This document shows, piece after piece, positions 17,965 to 27,573 of a stretch of DNA of 64,000 bases. The notes under the pieces are model-generated. The model worked only from the letters and a program-made list of their open reading frames with translations, made no database searches and was not told the DNA's origin. Within the stretch, counting starts at the first letter, position 1. Every line of letters begins with the position of its first letter. The DNA comes from Oceanobacter sp. 1_MG-2023 (GTDB taxonomy: Bacteria > Pseudomonadota > Gammaproteobacteria > Pseudomonadales > Oceanobacteraceae), in assembly GCF_030689025.1 (NCBI RefSeq), contig NZ_JAUYWA010000003.1, forward strand, positions 213,306 through 277,305, read 5' to 3'. The translations under genes and the position numbers were made by a program.

Positions 17965-18621
17965 TCAGGCCGTCATGGCGGCCGTGGCAGGTCGGGCAGT
18001 CTTTTCGGTTCGCTGGTGTTTTACTCGCAGTAAATGATCCAGCGCCTGATCGACGATGCGATGGATATCGTCGGGTTTTCCTTGTGGGTCAAACATCATC
18101 CCTGTCAGCATCTGGCTGTTACCCCATAACCAACGGGCCCGTTCTGTTGCGGCTAACCCTTGCTCCAGCTCACCCTGTCTGATGGCAGCTTCTATCTGGG
18201 TGGATAACTGCTGCAGCAATTCTGACTGCAGTGTCAAATAGCGAGGCCAGACGACTTCTCTTGGTGATGCACTCCATTCCAGCCAGACCTTGATGTAATC
18301 CGGCTGTTCTTCACACGCTTGTAAAAAGCGCTGGAAGTAGTCACGAATGCGCGCCAGAGGTGTTGCTTCTGCAGTAAAAGCCTCTTCTGCCATCGCCAGC
18401 ATAAAGCGGGCGATTTCATCCAGGACACTGATAACCAGGGAGTCACGGGTTTTGAAATAATTAAAAACAGTGGCTACCGATACCCCTCCCAATTCGGCGA
18501 TATCTGTATGGCCTCCACGACCGATACCGCGCCGGGAAAAAACCTCAACAGCGTGTGTGAGTAGTAACCGTTTGCGCTCCTCCGGAGCAAGCCGTCGGCG
18601 ACCATCAACAGCAACAGGCAT
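17965..18621 (-). CDS. TetR-type regulator of the HapR/LuxR (LitR) kind
   Basis: 218 residues. The DNA-binding part (about 10-62) reads VEVFSRRGIGRGGHTDIAEL then VSVATVFNYFKTRDSLV, very close to Vibrio HapR/LuxR, the master quorum-sensing regulators. The second shared block, IKVWLEWSASPREVVWP (about 119-135), matches HapR IKVWFEWSAS..EVWP from memory. That second match is outside the DNA-binding domain and separates this protein from ordinary TetR repressors. The C-terminal tail diverges. It stands alone, convergent with dapB. No autoinducer synthase or LuxO/LuxU relay is in the window, so a quorum-sensing role is inference only. Confidence 0.85.
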   Translation of the reverse strand: MPVAVDGRRRLAPEERKRLLLTHAVEVFSRRGIGRGGHTDIAELGGVSVATVFNYFKTRDSLVISVLDEIARFMLAMAEEAFTAEATPLARIRDYFQRFLQACEEQPDYIKVWLEWSASPREVVWPRYLTLQSELLQQLSTQIEAAIRQGELEQGLAATERARWLWGNSQMLTGMMFDPQGKPDDIHRIVDQALDHLLRVKHQRTEKTARPATAAMTA

Positions 18622-18909
18622 GAAAATCCCTCATTCTTGTGTTCTATCATTACGCGCCTGAAGCCAAACAGGAATGCCTGTACCGTACGGGTGAATACGC
18701 GGCAAAAAACTGACAAACTGTCCAGCAACTGGCTACCCATAGTCACTATGTAAATAAATCGCCTGTTTCTGGAAGCAAAATACCGTTTCAAATTGTATGT
18801 AACAATGTGTAAGCGAGTTCTGGCTGGTGTGTTTTCCGGTTATGTAAAAGGGCTTTATCAGAATTCCGGGCAGATAACCTGAACACCGCCCGGAACACCT
18901 TCAGCGCCA

Positions 18910-18938
18910 TGGACATAAAAGCGTCTTTTGCGTATAAT
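18910..18938 (+). promoter_or_regulatory. Sigma-70 promoter of carAB
   Basis: TGGACA (18910-18915), exactly 17 bases, then a perfect TATAAT (18933-18938). Transcription would start near 18945, leaving a leader of about 160 bases before carA. Confidence 0.82.
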
Positions 18939-19005
18939 TCCCGGTTAATCAAAGCTCGGAGCTTCTCCTGCAGAAGTCACCGACCATTACAAAATTTCTG
19001 AAATT

Positions 19006-19044
19006 AGCGGAATGCCGATGAGCGGATCAGCATTCCGCTTTTTT
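19006..19044 (+). terminator. Terminator-like hairpin in the carA leader (attenuator candidate)
   Basis: AGCGGAATGC pairs perfectly with GCATTCCGCT around a 14-base loop, followed by six T. It lies between the promoter at 18910-18938 and carA, with no gene between. A 17-codon frame (ATG 19012 to TAG 19063-19065) runs through the hairpin and the T-run (Phe-Arg-Phe-Phe codons). This is the layout of an attenuator, possibly sensing pyrimidines. Confidence 0.65.
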
Positions 19045-19106
19045 ACGCATGGGGTACCTGCCTAGTACCTCGCTTCGCCTGTTTTTCTTTGCTCGGGGAT
19101 ACAGTT

Positions 19107-20261
19107 TTGTCTACGCCAGCCATTCTAGCTCTTGAAGACGGCAGCTTGTTTAAGGGCACCAGTATCGGTGCTTTGGGAACGTCTGTTGGAGAGGTTGTTT
19201 TCAACACGTCCATGACCGGTTATCAGGAAATCCTGACTGACCCGTCCTATACCAATCAAATTGTTACACTCACTTACCCACATATTGGCAGCTACGGAAC
19301 CAACAGCGAAGACGTTGAGTCCGCTGGTATTGCCGCCAAAGGGTTGATTATTCGCGACTTGCCATTAATGGCCTCCAGCTTTCGCAGCGAACAAGCACTG
19401 GATGAATACCTGCGCGCCAACAACGTGGTCGGACTGGCGGATATCGATACCCGCCGCCTGACCCGTATCCTGCGTGAAAAAGGGTCTCTGAACGGTTGTC
19501 TGATTGCAGCGGAAGATGCCTGGAGTGACGAGAGCCAACAACAGGCCCTGACCGAAGCCAAGGCTTTCCCCGGTTTGAAAGGGATGGATCTGGCCAAGGA
19601 AGTCACAGTCAGTGAACCCTTCCAGTGGACCCAGACCGACTGGACTCTGGGAGAAGGTTATGGCGAACAGAGCGAAACCCGATTCAAGGTTGTTGCTTAC
19701 GATTTTGGCGTCAAGTACAACATCTTGCGCCTGTTGGCCGAGCGCGGTTGTGAACTGACCGTTGTACCGGCACAAACGTCAGCCACCGATGTACTGGCGA
19801 TGAATCCGGATGGCATCTTTTTGTCCAACGGCCCGGGTGACCCGGAGCCTTGTACCTACGCCATAGAAGCGATCCGGGAAATCCTGGAAACCGACATCCC
19901 GGTATTCGGTATTTGTCTGGGGCATCAACTGCTGGCACTGGCTTCCGGTGCAACCACGTTGAAAATGAGTCATGGCCATCACGGTGCCAATCACCCGGTA
20001 CAGGATCTGGCCACCGGCAAGGTCATGATTACCAGTCAGAACCACGGCTTTGCGGTCGATGAAAGTTCGTTGCCTGATAACCTCAAGGCAACCCACAAGT
20101 CACTGTTCGATGGCACGCTGCAAGGCATTGCCCGTACCGACAAGCCCGCGTTCAGCTTTCAGGGACACCCTGAAGCCAGCCCTGGCCCTCGTGACGTAGC
20201 ACCGCTGTTCGACCACTTTATTGATCTGATTGAAACCGCCAAAGCCAAGGCCAACGGATAA
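19107..20261 (+). CDS. carA: Carbamoyl-phosphate synthase small subunit
   Basis: The 384-residue glutaminase subunit; it hydrolyses glutamine and channels ammonia to CarB for arginine and pyrimidine synthesis. The N-terminal domain begins [14 protein letters not shown]; the class I amidotransferase domain has the catalytic Cys in [13 protein letters not shown] and the His/Glu of GHPEASPGP. The best start is TTG at 19107, with CGGGGA seven bases before it. A TTG start is also known for E. coli carA. An earlier TTG at 19089 lacks a ribosome site. It is followed 19 bases later by carB. Confidence 0.96.
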   Translation: MSTPAILALEDGSLFKGTSIGALGTSVGEVVFNTSMTGYQEILTDPSYTNQIVTLTYPHIGSYGTNSEDVESAGIAAKGLIIRDLPLMASSFRSEQALDEYLRANNVVGLADIDTRRLTRILREKGSLNGCLIAAEDAWSDESQQQALTEAKAFPGLKGMDLAKEVTVSEPFQWTQTDWTLGEGYGEQSETRFKVVAYDFGVKYNILRLLAERGCELTVVPAQTSATDVLAMNPDGIFLSNGPGDPEPCTYAIEAIREILETDIPVFGICLGHQLLALASGATTLKMSHGHHGANHPVQDLATGKVMITSQNHGFAVDESSLPDNLKATHKSLFDGTLQGIARTDKPAFSFQGHPEASPGPRDVAPLFDHFIDLIETAKAKANG

Positions 20262-20280
20262 CCACAGGACTGACTGAGTA

Positions 20281-23200
20281 ATGCCAAAACGTACTGATAT
20301 CAACAGCATTCTGATCATCGGCGCTGGCCCCATTGTGATTGGCCAGGCGTGCGAATTCGACTACTCCGGCGCCCAGGCCTGTAAGGCCCTGCGCGAGGAG
20401 GGCTACCGCGTCATTCTGGTCAACTCAAACCCCGCCACCATCATGACCGATCCATCGATGGCGGATGCGACCTATATCGAACCGATCACCGTGGAAGCGG
20501 TGGCCAAAATTATCGAGAAAGAACGCCCGGATGCGTTGTTGCCGACCATGGGTGGTCAAACCGCCTTGAACTGTGCCCTCGGCCTGGAAAAAGCCGGCGT
20601 TCTGGAACAGTTTGGCGTGGAAATGATCGGTGCCAATGCCGATACCATTGACAAGGCAGAAGACCGTGATCGCTTTGACCAGGCGATGAAAAAGATTGGT
20701 CTGGCGTGTCCACGTGCGGGCATTGCCCACACCATGGAAGAAGCCCGTGAAGTACAACAATCACTGGGTTTCCCTTGTATTATCCGTCCTTCCTTTACCA
20801 TGGGTGGCACCGGTGGCGGTATCGCCTATAACAAGGAAGAATTTGAAGAAATCTGTACCCGTGGTCTGGACTTGTCGCCAACCAGCGAACTGTTGATCGA
20901 TGAATCACTGATTGGCTGGAAAGAGTACGAGATGGAAGTCGTGCGCGACAAAAACGACAACTGCATTATTGTGTGTGCCATCGAGAACTTTGATGCCATG
21001 GGGGTTCACACTGGTGACTCCATTACTGTGGCACCGGCACAAACCCTGACGGACAAAGAATATCAAATCATGCGTGACGCCTCGTTGGCGGTACTGCGTG
21101 AGATCGGCGTTGAAACTGGCGGTTCCAATGTGCAGTTTGGTATGGATCCAAAAACCGGTCGTATGGTCGTGATCGAGATGAACCCACGGGTATCCCGGTC
21201 TTCGGCACTGGCGTCCAAGGCAACCGGTTTCCCGATTGCCAAGGTGGCGGCCAAGTTGGCGATTGGCTACACCCTGGACGAATTGCAGAATGATATTACC
21301 GGTGGTGCAACCCCGGCATCGTTCGAGCCGTCGATTGATTATGTGGTTACCAAGATCCCCCGTTTTACCTTTGAAAAATTCCCTCAGGCCGATGGCCGTC
21401 TGACCACCCAGATGAAGTCCGTGGGTGAAGTGATGGCGATTGGCCGTACCCAGCAGGAATCCTTGCAAAAAGCCCTGCGTGGTCTCGAAGTTGGCGCATC
21501 CGGCCTGGATCCCAAGGTAAATCTGGCAGACGAAGGAGCTCGCGACAAAGTGATCTCCGAACTGGTCACGCCGGGTGCCGAACGTATCTGGTACGTAGGT
21601 GATGCCTTCCGTATGGGGTTGACCATTGATGAGATTTATCAGTATTCCGGAATCGACCCCTGGTTCCTGATACAGATAGAAGACCTGATCAAGGACGAAG
21701 CCACCGTTTCTGCCAGCAGCCTGACGGCGTTGGATGCCAGCGCTGTCTATCGCCTGAAACGCAAAGGCTTTTCTGATCAACGCCTGGCAACCTTGCTGGG
21801 TATTTCTGAAAAAGCCTTCCGCAAGCATCGCCAGAAATTGAATATTCGCCCGGTTTACAAGCGGGTTGATACCTGTGCGGCTGAATTTTCGACCGATACC
21901 GCTTACATGTACTCGACCTACGAGGAAGAGTGCGAAGCGAATCCGACCGATCGTGACAAGATTATTGTACTCGGTGGCGGGCCTAACCGGATTGGCCAAG
22001 GGATCGAGTTTGACTACTGCTGCGTACACGCGGCGCTGGCAGCGAAGGAAGAAGGGTACGAGGCCATCATGGTCAACTGTAACCCGGAAACCGTATCGAC
22101 CGACTACGACACGTCTGACCGTTTGTACTTTGAACCGGTAACCCTGGAAGATGTGCTGGAAATCGTCGAGAAAGAAAAACCCAAGGGTGTCATTGTCCAG
22201 TACGGTGGCCAAACGCCATTGAAACTGGCCAACGAACTGGAAGCCTGTGGTGTGCCGGTGATTGGTACCTCGCCGGAAGCCATTGACCGTGCAGAAGACC
22301 GCGAGCGCTTCCAGCAAATGATCCAGCGTCTGGGTCTCAAACAGCCGGTTAACGCCACCGTGACTTCTCCGGAAGAAGCTGTCACCCGTGCCGCCGAAAT
22401 CGGTTACCCGTTGGTTGTGCGCCCATCCTATGTTCTGGGTGGTCGTGCGATGGAAATCGTCAGTAACGAAAAATCCCTGCGCCGCTATATGAACGAAGCA
22501 GTACGGGTTTCCAACGATTCCCCTGTACTGCTGGATTACTTCCTGGATCGCGCCATTGAAGTGGACATTGACGCCGTTTGTGACGGCGAACAGGTCGTGA
22601 TTGGTGCCATCATGCAACACATTGAACAGGCCGGGATTCACTCCGGGGATTCCGCCTGCTCACTGCCGCCTTACAGCTTGCCGGCTGAAGTGCAAGACCT
22701 GATGCGCGAACAAGTGAAAGCCATGGCGCTGGAACTGGGAGTTGTCGGTCTGATGAATACCCAGTTGGCCTGGCAGGATGGTGAAATCTACGTGATTGAG
22801 GTGAACCCTCGCGCATCACGTACCGTGCCTTTTGTCTCCAAGTGTATCGGTGTATCGCTGGCCGCTGTTGCTGCCAAGGTCATGATGGGGCGGACATTGG
22901 CGGAACTGGGCTTTACGGAGGAAATTATTCCACCGTATTTCTCCGTCAAGGAAGCCGTATTCCCGTTCAACAAGTTCCAGGGTGTTGACCCGATTCTTGG
23001 GCCAGAAATGAAGTCGACCGGCGAAGTCATGGGAGCGGGCACCACTTTTGGCGAAGCCTTCTTCAAGGCTCAGCTGGGAGCCGGAGCAGACTTGCCAGAA
23101 GGTGGCACTGCTTTCCTGTCGGTTCGTGAAGCTGACAAGGCCGGTCTGGTGGCGGTTGCTCGTGGGCTGGTGGAATGCGGCTTTGAACTGGTCTGTACCG

Positions 23201-23502
23201 ACGGTACCCGACGGGTACTGGAAGAGGCCGGAGTGCCATCCAGTCGTATCAACAAGGTGACCCAGGGCCGGCCGCACATTGTCGACACCATCAAGAACGA
23301 TGGCATCGACCTGATCGTCAATACCACAGACGGTGCCCAGGCTATTGCAGATTCAGCAGATATTCGTCGCAGCGCATTGCAACACAAGGTGTATTACACC
23401 ACCACACTGGCAGGTGCTGAAGCGATTGTGGAAGCGCTGCGTTCAGAAGGTCTGAAAGACGTTCATCGTCTGCAAGATCTGCATGCCAGCATCGGCCAAT
23501 AA
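20281..23502 (+). CDS. carB: Carbamoyl-phosphate synthase large subunit
   Basis: A 1073-residue ammonia-dependent synthase. Two homologous halves, each with an ATP-grasp fold, form carboxyphosphate and then carbamoyl phosphate (first half begins [24 protein letters not shown]; second at about residue 560 with [22 protein letters not shown]). An oligomerisation domain lies between them, and a C-terminal MGS-like allosteric domain starts at about 935. Full family length. The C-terminus ends in [13 protein letters not shown]. Unlike P. aeruginosa, no extra ORF separates carA and carB. Confidence 0.99.
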   Translation: MPKRTDINSILIIGAGPIVIGQACEFDYSGAQACKALREEGYRVILVNSNPATIMTDPSMADATYIEPITVEAVAKIIEKERPDALLPTMGGQTALNCALGLEKAGVLEQFGVEMIGANADTIDKAEDRDRFDQAMKKIGLACPRAGIAHTMEEAREVQQSLGFPCIIRPSFTMGGTGGGIAYNKEEFEEICTRGLDLSPTSELLIDESLIGWKEYEMEVVRDKNDNCIIVCAIENFDAMGVHTGDSITVAPAQTLTDKEYQIMRDASLAVLREIGVETGGSNVQFGMDPKTGRMVVIEMNPRVSRSSALASKATGFPIAKVAAKLAIGYTLDELQNDITGGATPASFEPSIDYVVTKIPRFTFEKFPQADGRLTTQMKSVGEVMAIGRTQQESLQKALRGLEVGASGLDPKVNLADEGARDKVISELVTPGAERIWYVGDAFRMGLTIDEIYQYSGIDPWFLIQIEDLIKDEATVSASSLTALDASAVYRLKRKGFSDQRLATLLGISEKAFRKHRQKLNIRPVYKRVDTCAAEFSTDTAYMYSTYEEECEANPTDRDKIIVLGGGPNRIGQGIEFDYCCVHAALAAKEEGYEAIMVNCNPETVSTDYDTSDRLYFEPVTLEDVLEIVEKEKPKGVIVQYGGQTPLKLANELEACGVPVIGTSPEAIDRAEDRERFQQMIQRLGLKQPVNATVTSPEEAVTRAAEIGYPLVVRPSYVLGGRAMEIVSNEKSLRRYMNEAVRVSNDSPVLLDYFLDRAIEVDIDAVCDGEQVVIGAIMQHIEQAGIHSGDSACSLPPYSLPAEVQDLMREQVKAMALELGVVGLMNTQLAWQDGEIYVIEVNPRASRTVPFVSKCIGVSLAAVAAKVMMGRTLAELGFTEEIIPPYFSVKEAVFPFNKFQGVDPILGPEMKSTGEVMGAGTTFGEAFFKAQLGAGADLPEGGTAFLSVREADKAGLVAVARGLVECGFELVCTDGTRRVLEEAGVPSSRINKVTQGRPHIVDTIKNDGIDLIVNTTDGAQAIADSADIRRSALQHKVYYTTTLAGAEAIVEALRSEGLKDVHRLQDLHASIGQ

Positions 23503-23527
23503 ACCAAGTTATCAGGAGTCAATGCAA

Positions 23528-24004
23528 ATGCAGAAGTTTCCTATGACCCTAGAAGGGGAAAAGGCATTGCGCGATGAGTTGCAACGCCTGAAAAGTGTTG
23601 ATCGTCCGACCGTTATCCAGGCGATTGCGGATGCCCGTGAACACGGCGATCTCAAAGAGAATGCCGAGTATCACGCAGCCCGTGAGCAGCAGGGTTTTAT
23701 TGAAGGCCGGATTCAGGAAATTGAAGGCAAGCTATCCAATTGCCAGGTGATCGATATTCACTCCATTCCTCGTACCGGCAAGGTGCTGTTTGGTGTGACC
23801 GTTACCATTATTAACGTCGATACCGATGAAGAAGTGAAATACAAAATTGTTGGTGATGACGAAGCCGATATCAAAGCCAACCGTATTTCGGTGTCATCGC
23901 CGATAGCGCGTGCGTTGATTGGCAAGGAAGAAGGCGACACCGTTGTCGTCAAGATTCCAAGTGGTACTGTGGAATATGAAATTGATCAGGTTGAACATAT
24001 CTGA
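23528..24004 (+). CDS. greA: Transcription elongation factor GreA
   Basis: A 158-residue factor that rescues backtracked RNA polymerase by stimulating transcript cleavage. The N-terminal coiled coil ([16 protein letters not shown], then [21 protein letters not shown]) carries the two acidic tip residues of the GDLKENAEY motif. The C-terminal FKBP-like domain ends [14 protein letters not shown] 23528 is chosen because AGGAG is nine bases before it; ATG 23522 is too close to that site. It follows carB by 25 bases, and a strong terminator follows. Confidence 0.97.
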   Translation: MQKFPMTLEGEKALRDELQRLKSVDRPTVIQAIADAREHGDLKENAEYHAAREQQGFIEGRIQEIEGKLSNCQVIDIHSIPRTGKVLFGVTVTIINVDTDEEVKYKIVGDDEADIKANRISVSSPIARALIGKEEGDTVVVKIPSGTVEYEIDQVEHI

Positions 24005-24032
24005 TCTGTCAGTGATTGCCGCACCACCTAAT

Positions 24033-24055
24033 CGCCTCCTTCGGGAGGCGTTTTT
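24033..24055 (+). terminator. greA terminator
   Basis: CGCCTCC-TTCG-GGAGGCG followed by TTTTT, 29 bases after the greA stop. A stable TTCG tetraloop makes this a textbook intrinsic terminator. Confidence 0.95.
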
Positions 24056-24279
24056 GTATCTGGCTGTTGCATTGCCAGAGGTGGGTTGGTGCCGGGAGTG
24101 TCCTCTTGTGTCGCTTCGTATCAAGTGCGGCTGATTCTTGAATTATCTTTATAAATCAAATACTTGTTATATTTTTGAGCCGATTTTATGCCACGGTTCG
24201 GCGGACTCAGGCTGTATCCTGGTGACAGCGACTGGTATGGTCAGATGATCAATATAATAAGGTGTTACGGGAGAATGAC

Positions 24280-25770
24280 ATGGGCAACCGTTTAGGTATT
24301 CTTGCCATCGATCAGGGCACCACCAGTACGCGGGCCATTGTCTTTGACCAGCAGTTGCAAACCCTTGCCACGGCACAGCAGGAATTTCCCCAGCATTATC
24401 CGGATGATGGCTGGGTTGAGCACAATCCTGATGATCTTTGGCAGAGTACCTGTGCGGTGGTACAGCAAGCGCTGGCCGCTGCCAGAGAACAAGGCTGCCA
24501 GGTCGCCGCAATCGGTATGACCAACCAGCGCGAAACCACCCTGGTATGGGACAGGCACAGTGGTGAAGCGGTTTATCCGGCCATTGTCTGGCAAGACCGG
24601 CGTACCGCCCGGCTGTGTGATCAGCTGCGGGCAGAGGTCGGGGATGAATACGTTCAGGTGCGGTCTGGCCTACGCCTTGACCCCTATTTTTCGGCCACCA
24701 AGGCCGCCTGGATTCTGGATCATGTGGAAGGTGCCCGGGCAAGGGCCGAACGCGGTGAACTGCTGTTCGGGACGGTCGACAGTTACCTGATCTGGAAGCT
24801 GACCGGTGGCCAGCGGCACGTAACCGATGCCACCAACGCCAGCCGTACCAATCTGTTTAATATTCATCGGGGTGAGTGGGATCAAGAACTGCTCGAGCTG
24901 TTTCGTATCCCCGCGGCGATGCTGCCACAGGTACAGGATTGCTCTGGCGATTTTGGCACCGCCTTGGCGTGTTTTACCGGTGCTGAAGACATTGCCATTA
25001 CCGGTGTGGCCGGTGATCAGCAGGCCGCCAGTGTCGGCCAGTGTTGCTTTGAAACGGGGCAAGTCAAAAGCACCTACGGCACTGGGTGTTTTGTGCTGCT
25101 GAATACCGGTACCCAACCCCTGAGCTCCAGTCATGGATTACTGACCACGGTTGCCTTGCAGCTGGATGGCCAGCGTACCTACGCGTTGGAAGGAGCCATT
25201 TTTGTTGCCGGAGCAACGGTGCAATGGCTGCGAGATGAACTGGGTATTATCGAACGGGCGTCCGATACCGAACGATTGGCCAGCGCACTGGACAGCAACA
25301 AAGGCGTTTACCTGGTGCCCGCATTTACCGGGTTAGGTGTACCTTACTGGCGTAGTGATGCCCGTGCCGCCATTGTTGGCCTGACCCGTGGGGCCGGCAA
25401 GGCCGAACTGGCCCGGGCGGCACTGGAAGCCGTGTGTTACCAGACCGCCGACCTGTTTGCGGTGATGGCAGAAGAAGGCATTCGGCCAACGTCATTGCGG
25501 GTGGATGGCGGTATGGTGGCTAACAACTGGTTGCTGCAATTTCTTGCCGACGTACTGGATACCGAAGTCTTGCGTCCGGCGCTGCTGGAAACCACCGCGT
25601 TGGGAGCGGCGTATCTGGCGGGACGCGCTGTCGGCCTCTACGGTGATACCCACGAATTTACCCGTTTGTGGCAATGCACCGCGACCTTTACACCCACCAT
25701 GAGCGAGCCACAGCGAACGGCCCTGCTGGCTGGCTGGCAAAAAGCCGTGCAGCGTGTGGTGCTGGAATAA
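24280..25770 (+). CDS. glpK: Glycerol kinase
   Basis: A 496-residue FGGY-family kinase making glycerol 3-phosphate. ILAIDQGTTSTRAIVFD forms the first phosphate-binding loop, TNQRETTLVWDR and TVDSYLIWKLTGG follow, then KSTYGTGCFVLLNTG, and the FGGY signature region GLGVPYWRSDARAAIVGLTRG. The ATG at 24280 has GGGAG seven bases upstream; GTG at 24262 is a poorer choice. It is in an operon with glpD 28 bases later. No glpF facilitator or glpR repressor is in the window. Confidence 0.97.
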   Translation: MGNRLGILAIDQGTTSTRAIVFDQQLQTLATAQQEFPQHYPDDGWVEHNPDDLWQSTCAVVQQALAAAREQGCQVAAIGMTNQRETTLVWDRHSGEAVYPAIVWQDRRTARLCDQLRAEVGDEYVQVRSGLRLDPYFSATKAAWILDHVEGARARAERGELLFGTVDSYLIWKLTGGQRHVTDATNASRTNLFNIHRGEWDQELLELFRIPAAMLPQVQDCSGDFGTALACFTGAEDIAITGVAGDQQAASVGQCCFETGQVKSTYGTGCFVLLNTGTQPLSSSHGLLTTVALQLDGQRTYALEGAIFVAGATVQWLRDELGIIERASDTERLASALDSNKGVYLVPAFTGLGVPYWRSDARAAIVGLTRGAGKAELARAALEAVCYQTADLFAVMAEEGIRPTSLRVDGGMVANNWLLQFLADVLDTEVLRPALLETTALGAAYLAGRAVGLYGDTHEFTRLWQCTATFTPTMSEPQRTALLAGWQKAVQRVVLE

Positions 25771-25798
25771 ACTCCCTGCTGCCAATAAGGAAAAACGT

Positions 25799-27454
25799 GT
25801 GACCCTGCGACAAGATACTCTGAAACAATTGGATGGTGAGTGCTTTGATGTACTGATCGTTGGTGGTGGCATTAACGGTGCTGTATCCGCAGCGGCCTTG
25901 GCCAGCCATGGTGCGCGGGTGGCACTGATTGATGCCCATGACGTTGGCAGTGCCACCAGTGCCAACAGCTCCAACCTGGTATGGGGCGGGATCAAATACC
26001 TGGAAAGTGGTGAAGTGGCGCTGGTGAACGAACTGTGCCGCAGTCGCAATCGTCTGATGCAGCGATTTCCCAGCCGTATTCGGGAAATCCGCTTTCTGAC
26101 AACAGTACCCAAAGGATTCCGCAAACCGGCCTGGATGGTATATCTGGGTGCCTTGTTGTACTGGGGGTTTGGACGCGGTGTCACATTAAAGCCGGAATAC
26201 CTGTCCCGACGGCGTTTGCAGCAACGTCAGCCACTGATCAACACCGATATTGCTCAAGGTGGGTTGGAATATTCCGACGCCTGGCTGGTGGATAACGACG
26301 CTCGCCTGACATTTGATTTTATTCGAACAGCCGTTCGACAAGGGGCTGTGGTGGCCAACTATACGGCTTCTGCAGGCTCGCAAAAAGTGGGCGACGAATG
26401 GCACACCTGGGTTGTTGATCAGTACCGTGGCGAGAAAACACGGGTTCGCTCCCGTGTACTGTTGAATGCAACAGGACCGTGGGTGGATGATTATAACCAG
26501 CACAGTCAGCAATCGATGAATCATCATCATGTGTATTCCAAAGGCATTCATTTGATTGTTCCCCGGTTGGTGGAAGAAGACCGGGTACTGGCATTTTTTG
26601 CCAGCGATGGCCGACTGTTTTTTATGATTCCCATGGGCAACAAGACCTGCCTGGGTACTACGGATACCCGGGTTAAGCGGCCTGAGGCGGTGGTCACTGA
26701 TTCGGATCGCCAGTTTGTGCTGGATAACGTCAATCAACGCTTGAACCTGCCTCAGCCTCTGACAATCGCCGATGTCATCTCTGAACGCTGCGGGGTCCGG
26801 CCGCTGGTGGTGGTTGGTCCGGCCCCTGATTCCCCGGAAAGCCAGCAAGACGACCGTGGGGATAACGACTGGCTGAACCTGTCACGCAAACATGCGATTA
26901 ATCAGAGCGCAGATCCCAGCTACCTCAGTATTTTTGGTGGCAAGCTGACCGACTGTATTAACGTCGGCGAAGAAATTCACGAGCGACTGTGCACGTTAGG
27001 CATATCACTGCAACCGTTGTCGGATCGTTGGTTTGGAGAACCGGACGAGCGCCGCCGGGAAGGTTTCTGGCATCAGGCAACCGCACAGGGATTGGATCAG
27101 CACTGGTGTGAACACGGTCGGGAGACCCTGCCACAACGCTGGTGGCGACGTTACGGTACCGATGCCTTTGAGTTACTGGTGGATGTGGCTGACCATCCGG
27201 AATGGCTGCAGCCCATGCTGGATGGTGACGACGTGCGCGAGGCAGAAGTGCGCCTGGCAGCGCGGTTGGAAATGGTCACCCGGCTGGAAGACTTTCTGCG
27301 TCGCCGTACCATGCTGGAGCTGACTCTGGGCAAAGCGGCGCTGGCACAGTCACCGGCCTTGGCACGGATCAGTCAACTGTTGTTTGGCAGCGATGGAGAA
27401 CGACAGCTGGAGGACTATCTGGCGACGACAACAGCGGCAACCAACGACCGTTAG
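25799..27454 (+). CDS. glpD: FAD-dependent glycerol-3-phosphate dehydrogenase
   Basis: Oxidises glycerol 3-phosphate to dihydroxyacetone phosphate and passes electrons to the quinone pool at the inner membrane. The FAD motif VLIVGGGINGAVSAAALASHG is at about 16-36, followed by SSNLVWGGIKYLESGE, and later CLGTTDTRVK and LSIFGGKLTDCINVGEE. The protein is 551 residues against about 500 in E. coli; the extra length lies in the C-terminal region. The start is a GTG at 25799, seven bases after AAGGA. It pairs with glpK for glycerol use. Confidence 0.93.
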   Translation: MTLRQDTLKQLDGECFDVLIVGGGINGAVSAAALASHGARVALIDAHDVGSATSANSSNLVWGGIKYLESGEVALVNELCRSRNRLMQRFPSRIREIRFLTTVPKGFRKPAWMVYLGALLYWGFGRGVTLKPEYLSRRRLQQRQPLINTDIAQGGLEYSDAWLVDNDARLTFDFIRTAVRQGAVVANYTASAGSQKVGDEWHTWVVDQYRGEKTRVRSRVLLNATGPWVDDYNQHSQQSMNHHHVYSKGIHLIVPRLVEEDRVLAFFASDGRLFFMIPMGNKTCLGTTDTRVKRPEAVVTDSDRQFVLDNVNQRLNLPQPLTIADVISERCGVRPLVVVGPAPDSPESQQDDRGDNDWLNLSRKHAINQSADPSYLSIFGGKLTDCINVGEEIHERLCTLGISLQPLSDRWFGEPDERRREGFWHQATAQGLDQHWCEHGRETLPQRWWRRYGTDAFELLVDVADHPEWLQPMLDGDDVREAEVRLAARLEMVTRLEDFLRRRTMLELTLGKAALAQSPALARISQLLFGSDGERQLEDYLATTTAATNDR

Positions 27455-27573
27455 ATAGCCAGTAATCCGGTTCATCGGTTATGCCCGCTGGTTGTGTCAA
27501 TCCAGCCATTGGCTGCCTATACTGCCGCGTTTTATGGTGGATCGTTGATGGTTTCTTGTTATGGGAATGCTTT

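Larger units (their letters stand above)
18622..19106 (+). other. Intergenic stretch with the carA promoter and leader
   Basis: No protein gene is seen in the first 285 bases. The rest contains a strong promoter, short stems (AAGCTC/GAGCTT at 18951-18964), a terminator-like hairpin and a 17-codon frame overlapping it, all upstream of carA. Confidence 0.6.

Noticed and set aside
20905..22641. A 578-codon open frame opposite carB
   Set aside because: It is antisense to carB throughout and mirrors its codon bias; the predicted protein is not recognisable.
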